A stretch of 7,759 nt of DNA from Armatimonadota bacterium (lineage in GTDB: Bacteria; Armatimonadota; Armatimonadia; Armatimonadales; Armatimonadaceae), in the NCBI GenBank assembly GCA_014380985.1, contig JACMIU010000590.1, positions 1-7,759 on the forward strand. Reading direction: 5' to 3'. The notes beneath the pieces are model-generated. The model was not told the origin of the DNA. It made no database searches and saw only the letters and a list, made by a program, of their open reading frames with translations. This document shows positions 1 to 5,380 of this stretch, piece by piece. A program made the translations under genes and the position numbers. Position 1 is the first letter of the stretch; every line of letters begins with the position of its first letter.

Positions 1-726
1 CTTTTCGATAACGAACTCAACATCTCCTTATCTGAACTTCGTGCGTCGCGCTACACCCATCGGGGGCAACCCGACCAAACTGTGCGAACCGATCTGTTTC
101 CACCGAAGGCGTCTCCGGTTATAGTAGACGGCGTTATCGTTGCAGACGGCGTCGTTATTTTGGAAGCGACGGGGCGGCTACACCTTTCCATATTCCTTGT
201 GGATGGCTCCGCCGCACCGCTACGCATCGAGGAAAGCCCAATCCCTTTGACGGTGTTCGCCGCGGACGGAACGCTCGAAGGAATAGTGACGCTACAAAGC
301 CTCGCCGGTTATCGCGTCAATGGCGGACGTGTGGTGCAACTGATTTCTTTTTCCGTTTCTGCGGCGGGCGACTACTACGCGACAGCAAACGTGCTAAGTG
401 CAGACGAGGCAAGCAATAGCGAGACGGTGATTCGCTGGAACCAAGCCGGTGTGCTGATCGGCAATTTCACGGCTAACAACGCTGATGCGCCGGGAACAGC
501 CGACGCGATGGGCAACCGGTACGAATTGTATAGCGACTACAGCCGGGCGACGCGAACCTCTCCGTTGCCACCAAAAGTCAATCTCGTCAAAACTTCCTCG
601 ACCGGAACAAAACTGGCGCAGATTCCCCTGCCCGATGGGTACGGCGCACCGTTCGCGGTAGACGGCGACGGGGCGGTTTTCGTCGCATCCAACAGTGAAA
701 TAATCGTTTACCGGCGAACGCGCTGA
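1..726 (+). CDS. Beta-propeller-like repeat protein, 5' end outside window (paralogue of next gene)
   Basis: The frame is open from base 1 and ends at TGA 724-726. A GTG at 82 is not the likely start, because residues encoded upstream of it (ASRYTHRGQP) already align with LSRYTNRAQP inside the downstream gene, so about the first 100 residues lie outside the window. The visible part has short repeats with a D/S-x-x-G-(D/N)-x-(Y/F) core: SAAGDYYA, DAMGNRYE, VDGDGAVFV. Such units are typical of NHL/SBBP-like beta-propeller blades. The C-terminus (GAPFAVDGDGAVF...VYRRTR) matches the neighbour's (GTPFAVDGDGTIY...VYKQTR). Compared with the neighbour it lacks about 50 residues, roughly one blade, between the IRWNQAGV segment and DAMGN. 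The neighbour is a predicted lipoprotein, so this one is probably exported too (inference; its signal is not visible). No catalytic motif is seen, and a binding or structural role is possible but unproven. Confidence 0.85.
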   Translation, partial: LFDNELNISLSELRASRYTHRGQPDQTVRTDLFPPKASPVIVDGVIVADGVVILEATGRLHLSIFLVDGSAAPLRIEESPIPLTVFAADGTLEGIVTLQSLAGYRVNGGRVVQLISFSVSAAGDYYATANVLSADEASNSETVIRWNQAGVLIGNFTANNADAPGTADAMGNRYELYSDYSRATRTSPLPPKVNLVKTSSTGTKLAQIPLPDGYGAPFAVDGDGAVFVASNSEIIVYRRTR

Positions 727-786
727 CAGCTCGGCAAGCAGGGTAAACGTGCATCTCACAGCAAAAGTGTACCCCGGTCAGGAATG

Positions 787-791
787 AAGGA
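787..791 (+). promoter_or_regulatory. Ribosome binding site AAGGA of the lipoprotein gene
   Basis: AAGGA sits nine bases before ATG 801. The same sequence at the same spacing precedes ATG 3519, and AAGGA also precedes ATG 5381. It supports 801 as the start. No promoter is apparent in the 74-base gap behind the preceding gene, so the two paralogues are probably transcribed together. Confidence 0.75.
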
Positions 792-800
792 ATCGTCAAT

Positions 801-1934
801 ATGCTTACTCAAACATTCGTGAAGGAACCCTTATCAAGGTCACCGATATTCCCCGTTCGATTATCGCGCCGCGCCCTGCTTTCTGCGGGAACCGCTTGGA
901 GCGTGGCGACCCTGCTTGCCGGTTGCGGCGGCTCGTCGTCCGAAGAAGACGACGTGCGTCCCGAAACTTACGCGGAAGCCTATCGCCTTCGTTTGCGGGA
1001 TACGGAAGGCGTGTACGACGACGCCCAAATCGTTGGCGTCACGAGCGGAGGGGACTTGCTTCTAACGACACGTAGGCTGGTTTATGACTCCGACGCCCTC
1101 CAAGCGACAGCGTCTGCGTTCCGTTTGTCGCGCTACACGAACCGGGCGCAACCGGACTTGACACGCCGCGAAGATTTTCTGCCGACGCGAATGCTCCCGG
1201 TTGGTGGTTCATTCGGCTTAACCGCGTTATCCGCGAACGGAAACCTGTATGTTTCTCGCCACTTGGCGGAACCATTAGCGGGAGGAAGTGGAGGCGATGA
1301 AGTGCTTATCTTCGCTCCCGACGCAACACAAACCGGCTCGGTGACACCGAAAACAATCGAGGGCTTAGTTAGTATTGGCGGAGCATTTCCCTACTACACA
1401 CATTCCGTTTCGCCAAGCGGCGATTTTTATGCACCGATATCGACGCAATTATCAACCTATGGTGAACAGGAAATCAACATCACCCGGTGGAATCGGGACG
1501 GTGCTATAGTGGCGCGGTACAAAAGCGCGTCCCGATTCCGTTTCACAGGAAATCGCGTGTCCTTCCTGCCGGACGGAACCGCTGTCACCACCGGCTACGA
1601 TAGTCAAGCCGAACAATATGGTATCGTCCGCGCCGACGGGCAACCCGGTTTGGATGTGCCGCTTCAACGAGAGACGGAACGCATAGAACATCTACAGACC
1701 GACGCCTTCGGCAACTTCTATTGTTATATGTTCAACGATGAGACTTCTCGTGCCACCCGATTGACGCCCCCTTTTCCAACCCCTTACATCTGCAAGTTCT
1801 CGCCGAACGGAACATTATTGACACAGATTTCACCCAACCGGGGAACCGGCACACCCTTTGCGGTGGACGGTGACGGCACAATTTACATGATAGGGGTAGA
1901 TAGTCTGCTGATGGTGTACAAGCAAACTCGTTGA
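801..1934 (+). CDS. Predicted Tat-type lipoprotein with beta-propeller-like repeats
   Basis: 377 residues. The N-terminus is an export signal: SRRALL (residues 22-27) resembles a twin-arginine motif. A hydrophobic stretch follows, then a lipobox LAGC with the lipidated cysteine at residue 42 and a GGSSS linker. The mature protein should therefore be lipid-anchored outside the cytoplasm, possibly exported folded through Tat (inference from the motif). The rest carries repeated blade-like units: SANGNLYVS, SPSGDFYAP, LPDGTAVTT, DAFGNFYCY, SPNGTLLTQ and VDGDGTIYM. These resemble NHL/SBBP beta-propeller repeats, roughly six in number. No enzyme active-site motif is visible. It is a close paralogue of the upstream gene and carries one extra blade. 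The start is fixed by AAGGA at nine bases and by the proper signal peptide. A strong terminator follows the stop. The export call is firm, while the ligand or role is unknown. Confidence 0.92.
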   Translation: MLTQTFVKEPLSRSPIFPVRLSRRALLSAGTAWSVATLLAGCGGSSSEEDDVRPETYAEAYRLRLRDTEGVYDDAQIVGVTSGGDLLLTTRRLVYDSDALQATASAFRLSRYTNRAQPDLTRREDFLPTRMLPVGGSFGLTALSANGNLYVSRHLAEPLAGGSGGDEVLIFAPDATQTGSVTPKTIEGLVSIGGAFPYYTHSVSPSGDFYAPISTQLSTYGEQEINITRWNRDGAIVARYKSASRFRFTGNRVSFLPDGTAVTTGYDSQAEQYGIVRADGQPGLDVPLQRETERIEHLQTDAFGNFYCYMFNDETSRATRLTPPFPTPYICKFSPNGTLLTQISPNRGTGTPFAVDGDGTIYMIGVDSLLMVYKQTR

Positions 1935-1982
1935 CACCCCGTAAGCGTGACAACAAAGCCGTACACGATGGTGGGTAGGGAA

Positions 1983-2004
1983 GCCGTCCTGCGACGGCAT
2001 TTTT
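1983..2004 (+). terminator. Rho-independent terminator after the lipoprotein gene
   Basis: A perfect six-base-pair GC-rich stem, GCCGTC (1983-1988) with GACGGC (1993-1998), encloses the tetraloop CTGC and is followed by ATTTTT (1999-2004). It lies 49 bases past the stop at 1934, is correctly oriented, and separates the lipoprotein unit from the GspE-like gene. Confidence 0.88.
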
Positions 2005-2005
2005 G

Positions 2006-2044
2006 GCGCGGGAAGCGTTGGCGCGAAAACCAGCGTTCCTGCGC
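2006..2044. repeat. Long imperfect inverted repeat abutting the -10 box
   Basis: The outer arms GCGCGGGAA (2006-2014) and TTCCTGCGC (2036-2044) pair over nine positions with one G-T wobble. After a bulged G at 2015, CGTTGG (2016-2021) pairs with CCAGCG (2030-2035), again with one wobble. The loop is CGCGAAAA. It ends exactly where TATAAT begins and covers the whole -35 region of that promoter, so it could be an operator. It has no T tract, so a second terminator is less likely. A structured RNA made by read-through is an alternative. Function is inferred from position only. Confidence 0.6.
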
Positions 2045-2050
2045 TATAAT
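2045..2050 (+). promoter_or_regulatory. Promoter -10 box TATAAT, probable leaderless start
   Basis: A perfect TATAAT ends five bases before ATG 2056. Transcription from it would begin at about the A of that ATG, leaving no 5' leader, and no AAGGA-like site precedes the ATG. The hexamer 17 bases upstream (CGCGAA) is a poor -35 match, and the nearest TTG-type hexamer (TTGGCG, 2018) is 21 bases away, so basal strength may be low or an activator may be needed. Confidence 0.55.
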
Positions 2051-2055
2051 AACGC

Positions 2056-3405
2056 ATGAACGCTTCCGATAACGCTGCGCTTTTGTCCGAAAAGGAAGTC
2101 GCCGGCTTGCTATGTACCAGTGTCGCCGAAGTGCGGGCGGCGCGGCAACGCGGCGATATTGTCGGCATTCCGCATCACCGCGCATGGTGGCAATTGCGCT
2201 CAGACTACCGCTACGACCCGCTCACCCTGCCCCGGTTCGGCGCGGTGCGCGATTACGAGACTTTCGCCGTGATTCGGATGGCGAATATCATCATGACGCA
2301 AGCGATAGATGTCGGGGCTTCCGATATTCATATCGAGCCGGATAAGAACATTCTTCGAGTGCGTCACCGAATCGCCGGAACCTTGCACGAGGAAATGGCA
2401 ATACCGAAGCACATTGAGGAGCGGTTGCTGTGTCGGTATCTCGTGATGGCGAACGTTGCCTTGTCGCTCAATCACCGAATAGCGCAAAGCGGTGTGATCA
2501 TGATTCGCTGGAACAACGTCAACTACACGATTCGTGTTACCGCCGTGCCGTCGCTTTATGGCTTGAAAATAGTGCTACGGATTTTGCGCGATCCAGACCC
2601 GCACCGGGAGACTTGGAAGCATCTTGGCATATATGATACACAGGCGGAAGCGATAGCAGAACTGCTTGCCCCGAACGCGCCGGGATTAACGGTTTTCGCC
2701 GCGCCGCGAGGCGAGGGCTTGACAACGGTTCTGCGCCGCGCTTTGGAGGAAACGAACCGCGAAGATCGCGGCGTTTACCTGTTCGATGACGTTGCTGATT
2801 TCGTGCCGCCGGAAGGTGTGAGCCGCGTACTTGTCGGCGGCGAAAACGCGCCCGCGATGGGCGCGGCGACGATGGCAATGCGGCAAGGCGCAACGCTTTT
2901 CGTTTTCGGCGAAATTGCCGACCGCGAAACGGCGCGGGTGGCGGTCGAGGCGGCGGAATCCGGTGTCACCGTTTGGGCAGGGGTTCACGCCGCGAACTTT
3001 GCCATCCCCGCCGTGCCGGAACGGTCGGCGCAAACCATCAAGACGCGCTTCCACGGCTTCGGCATCGCGCCAGAGCGTTTCGAGCGCATTTACCGGGGTG
3101 CGGTGATGACGCGGCTATTGCGAACGCTTTGCCCCGCTTGTAAACAACCTGTCGCGCCCACGCCTTACGAATCGTTCGCTATCGAGACGTACGGAATCAC
3201 CGCGCCGGAAATGCTTTACCGAGCAGAGGGATGCGCCGCGTGCCGAAACACCGGGTATGCCGGACGTGTCGGTATCTTCGCCGTTCACAACGCCGCGCCG
3301 GACACCGCCCCCACTATGAGTTTCGCGCAAGCGGCGATGGCGCATTTCGCGTTCGGCAACACCGACGCTTCCGAATTGTCGCGGCTTGCCGTGCCGATGA
3401 AATAG
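2056..3405 (+). CDS. GspE/PilB-family secretion ATPase homologue, degenerate Walker A, N-terminal HTH
   Basis: 449 residues, against roughly 550 for typical GspE/PilB, the hexameric motors of type II secretion and type IV pili. An in-frame TAA at 2050-2052 rules out any longer N-terminus. Residues 9-49 (LLSEKEVAGLL...) look like an excisionase/MerR-type helix-turn-helix instead of the usual N-terminal domain. The family core follows: ASDIHIEP (88-95), VRHRIAGTL, then the R160-x-TAVPSLYG-x-K-x-VLR segment. The Walker A site should read GPTGSGKTT but here is AAPRGEGLTT (215-224), with the catalytic Lys replaced by Leu222. The Asp box TIEDPVE is LFDDVAD (242-248). Walker B FGEIADRETA (284-293) keeps Glu286 but has Ala for the usual Arg at 288. 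The His box keeps His311. The zinc tetracysteine is intact (C359/C362, C393/C396), followed by GYAGRVGIF. ATP hydrolysis is therefore doubtful, and a regulatory or structural paralogue is more likely. No other secretion gene is in the window. Confidence 0.93.
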   Translation: MNASDNAALLSEKEVAGLLCTSVAEVRAARQRGDIVGIPHHRAWWQLRSDYRYDPLTLPRFGAVRDYETFAVIRMANIIMTQAIDVGASDIHIEPDKNILRVRHRIAGTLHEEMAIPKHIEERLLCRYLVMANVALSLNHRIAQSGVIMIRWNNVNYTIRVTAVPSLYGLKIVLRILRDPDPHRETWKHLGIYDTQAEAIAELLAPNAPGLTVFAAPRGEGLTTVLRRALEETNREDRGVYLFDDVADFVPPEGVSRVLVGGENAPAMGAATMAMRQGATLFVFGEIADRETARVAVEAAESGVTVWAGVHAANFAIPAVPERSAQTIKTRFHGFGIAPERFERIYRGAVMTRLLRTLCPACKQPVAPTPYESFAIETYGITAPEMLYRAEGCAACRNTGYAGRVGIFAVHNAAPDTAPTMSFAQAAMAHFAFGNTDASELSRLAVPMK

Positions 3406-3419
3406 AAGCAAAACAAGAG

Positions 3420-3433
3420 TTGAACCTGTTCAA
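3420..3433. repeat. Short perfect dyad TTGAAC-CT-GTTCAA upstream of menG
   Basis: Six-base arms are separated by two bases, 31 bases before the candidate -10 box of menG. The size and symmetry suit an operator for a dimeric regulator. It resembles a Gram-positive LexA box (GAAC-N4-GTTC), but the spacer is two bases rather than four. There is no T tract, so it is not a terminator. It may be chance. Confidence 0.3.
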
Positions 3434-3463
3434 AAACGGTAGCGCGGCAAACCGGTTTCATTG

Positions 3464-3469
3464 TATACT
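3464..3469 (+). promoter_or_regulatory. Candidate -10 box TATACT for menG
   Basis: TATACT differs from consensus at one base and is preceded directly by TG. A start near 3476 would give a leader of about 40 bases before ATG 3519. No convincing -35 is found at 16-18 bases spacing. It is the best promoter candidate in the 92-base gap before the quinone genes. Confidence 0.4.
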
Positions 3470-3504
3470 GAAATCACAAGCGATAGGTTTGTGAAAAATG
3501 GTGC

Positions 3505-3509
3505 AAGGA
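3505..3509 (+). promoter_or_regulatory. Ribosome binding site AAGGA deciding the menG start
   Basis: AAGGA stands nine bases before ATG 3519, the same arrangement as at the lipoprotein gene (AAGGA 787-791, ATG 801). The first in-frame ATG, at 3498, has only a weak AGG upstream, and an in-frame TGA at 3492-3494 excludes anything earlier. This favours 3519 over 3498. Confidence 0.6.
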
Positions 3510-3518
3510 AACGCGGCG

Positions 3519-4331
3519 ATGGCAACGGCGGAAGCGAAACAAAATAACGGGGTGTTGCCCGGTGAGGGAGTGTTGCCCGCGCCGGACGACAAGCATCGCT
3601 ACGTGCGCGAAATGTTCGACGCGATTGCGCCGACGTATGACCGCCTCAACTCGGTGCTGTCGGGACCGCTTCACCATTACTGGCGTCGCGTCGCCACCGC
3701 GCAAGCGGCACTCAAACCCGGCAACCGTGCCTTAGATGTTTGCACCGGAACCGGCGATTTCGCGCTCGAACTCGCCAAAGTCGTGGGCGAAACCGGTCAC
3801 ATTGACGCCACCGATTTTTCCGCGCCGATGCTCCAAATTGGTGAGCAAAAAGCGCGGAATAAGAATCGTGCCAACACCGCGTGGGCAATCGCCGATACGC
3901 AGGAACTGCCGTTCGCCGATAATGGTTTCGATGCCGTGACCGTGGGCTTCGGGATTCGTAATGTGTCCGATGTGCCGCGAGGGATTCGGGAGATGGCGCG
4001 GGTGGCGAAACCGGGTGGTCGCGTCGTGATTTTAGAGTTCGGACAACCGACGAACAAAACGTTTGACCGCGTGTACCGCTGGTACTCGAAGCACGTTATG
4101 CCGCGCATCGGCGGGTTGGTTTCGGGGCGCAAATCCGCCTACGAATATCTGCCCGAAAGCGTCGCTGCATTTTATACCCGCGAGCAAATCGCCGCGTTTA
4201 TGCGCGAAGCCGGTCTGTCGAACGTCTCCGTCACGAACCTGACTTTTGGCACGGTTGTGATTCATTGCGGAACCAAATCCGCCCCCGATGTGTTGCAAAA
4301 TGAAGTGTTAGAAAGCGAAGCAACGTCATGA
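3519..4331 (+). CDS. menG: Demethylmenaquinone methyltransferase MenG (UbiE family)
   Basis: SAM-dependent C-methyltransferase that methylates the ring of the prenylated demethyl-quinone, the last step of menaquinone synthesis; the UbiE version also serves ubiquinone. Counting from ATG 3498 (277 residues), family marks run in order. The N-terminal signature is FDAIAPTYDRLNSVLS (40-55). SAM motif I is ALDVCTGTGD (78-87), and FGIRNV (151-156) follows. The second UbiE signature is RVAKPGGRVVILEF (168-181). YEYLPESVAAF (215-225) comes before the C-terminal GxxxIHxGxK-like end. Starting at 3519 gives 270 residues, closer to the usual 230-260, and has the good AAGGA site. ATG 3498 remains possible. 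The stop overlaps the start of a polyprenyl diphosphate synthase gene, which indicates translational coupling and a quinone role. I chose menaquinone because the pair resembles Bacillus menG-hepT and no ubiquinone gene is seen. The quinone type is an inference. Confidence 0.96.
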   Translation: MATAEAKQNNGVLPGEGVLPAPDDKHRYVREMFDAIAPTYDRLNSVLSGPLHHYWRRVATAQAALKPGNRALDVCTGTGDFALELAKVVGETGHIDATDFSAPMLQIGEQKARNKNRANTAWAIADTQELPFADNGFDAVTVGFGIRNVSDVPRGIREMARVAKPGGRVVILEFGQPTNKTFDRVYRWYSKHVMPRIGGLVSGRKSAYEYLPESVAAFYTREQIAAFMREAGLSNVSVTNLTFGTVVIHCGTKSAPDVLQNEVLESEATS

Positions 4332-5332
4332 ATGCCCGTATTCCCGACCCCAAGCAATCCGCGCTGTTCGCGCCGATTGAAGCCGACCTTTCCGCCGTGG
4401 AAGATCGCCTTCTCGATGCCACGCGCTCCGACATCGGGCGGGTGCGCGATATTTCCGGGCATACGCTTCTCTCCGGCGGCAAGCGGCTTCGCCCCGCACT
4501 CGCCCTACTCGCGGCACGGCTCGTCGGGCGAACGTTCCCGGCGGAACGCGCTTACGCGGCATCGGCGGCGGCGGAAATGATTCACATGGCGTCGCTGATG
4601 CACGACGACGTGGTGGACGAAGCACATGAGCGGCGCGGTCGTCCGACCGCGAGCAGTGTGTTCGGTAACGGTATCACCGTTTTGACCGGCGACTTTTTGC
4701 TGGCGAAATCTATCTCGCTCTTGGCGCACAACGACGCGAACCTGCACATCGTGCGTGTGTTTAGCGATGTCACGGTCGGCATGGCAGAAGGTGAAGTGCT
4801 TCAGGCGTCGGTCGCGCATGACTTGACGATAACCCCTGAAACGTATGAGGAAGTGATTCGCCGCAAAACCGCGTGGTTTTTAGCCGGTTGCACCGAGACC
4901 GGCGCGATGGTCGGCGGCGGTACTGCCGAAGAAATCGCTGCGCTTAAGGATTACGGCGCACACCTCGGCTTGGCGTTCCAAATCGCCGACGATTTGTTAG
5001 ACTTTTTGGGCGACCCGAAACAAACCGGCAAACCGCTGGGGACCGACCTCAAGGACGGGCGCGTCACCCTACCTCTGATTCAGACGCTTACCGTGTGCGA
5101 CTCGGAAACAAAGGCGCACCTAACCGCTTTGTTCCAAACGCCCGATATTTCGGACACGGAAATCGCTACGATAACCGGCATCATCGCCCGGCATGGCGGG
5201 TTTGAACACGCCCGCATGGTCGCCGAAACACACGCGGCACGGGCGGTGGCGTGCCTCACCGGGTTCGCGCCGACGCCGTTCCGCGAGTCGCTCGAAAATC
5301 TCGCCCGCTACGTCACGGCGCGGGATCACTAA
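4328..5332 (+). CDS. Long-chain polyprenyl diphosphate synthase (HepT/IspB-like)
   Basis: 334-residue class I trans-prenyltransferase. It condenses isopentenyl diphosphate onto an allylic diphosphate to build the quinone side chain, in the cytoplasm. All family elements are present. GGKRLRP (50-56) binds diphosphate. The first aspartate-rich motif DDVVD (93-97) binds magnesium. GNGITVLTGDFLLA (113-126) follows. The second aspartate-rich motif is FQIADDLLD (217-225), with GKPLGTDLKDGRVTLPL (234-250) after it. Positions -5 and -4 before the first motif are Ala88 and Ser89. Small residues there mark medium- to long-chain enzymes, whereas bulky aromatics mark short-chain ones. Exact chain length cannot be read. 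The ATG overlaps the menG stop (ATGA, 4328-4331) and has no AAGGA site, so translation is probably coupled to menG. Bacillus uses a two-subunit HepS/HepT enzyme, but the full motif set here suits a self-sufficient enzyme. Confidence 0.97.
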   Translation: MNARIPDPKQSALFAPIEADLSAVEDRLLDATRSDIGRVRDISGHTLLSGGKRLRPALALLAARLVGRTFPAERAYAASAAAEMIHMASLMHDDVVDEAHERRGRPTASSVFGNGITVLTGDFLLAKSISLLAHNDANLHIVRVFSDVTVGMAEGEVLQASVAHDLTITPETYEEVIRRKTAWFLAGCTETGAMVGGGTAEEIAALKDYGAHLGLAFQIADDLLDFLGDPKQTGKPLGTDLKDGRVTLPLIQTLTVCDSETKAHLTALFQTPDISDTEIATITGIIARHGGFEHARMVAETHAARAVACLTGFAPTPFRESLENLARYVTARDH

Positions 5333-5370
5333 AAGCGCGGTGGCGTAACCAATGACCGGGGCGGGCGTTA

Positions 5371-5375
5371 AAGGA
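5371..5375 (+). promoter_or_regulatory. Ribosome binding site AAGGA of the large exported protein
   Basis: AAGGA lies five bases before ATG 5381 and only two before the in-frame GTG at 5378. An in-frame TAA at 5369-5371 blocks any earlier start, so ATG 5381 is preferred. The 48-base gap after the prenyl synthase shows no terminator and no clear promoter, so read-through from the quinone genes is possible. Confidence 0.65.
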
Positions 5376-5380
5376 ATGTG

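Noticed and set aside
82..84. GTG at 82 as the true start of the first gene
   Set aside because: Similarity to the paralogue continues upstream of it to base 1, there is no ribosome binding site, and there would be no signal peptide.
2006..2044. Second rho-independent terminator
   Set aside because: The stem is strong, but what follows is TATAATAACG with no T tract, and the true terminator is already complete at 1983-2004.
3420..3433. SOS (LexA) box
   Set aside because: The spacer between GAAC and GTTC is two bases, not the four of the known Gram-positive box, and quinone genes are not usual SOS targets.
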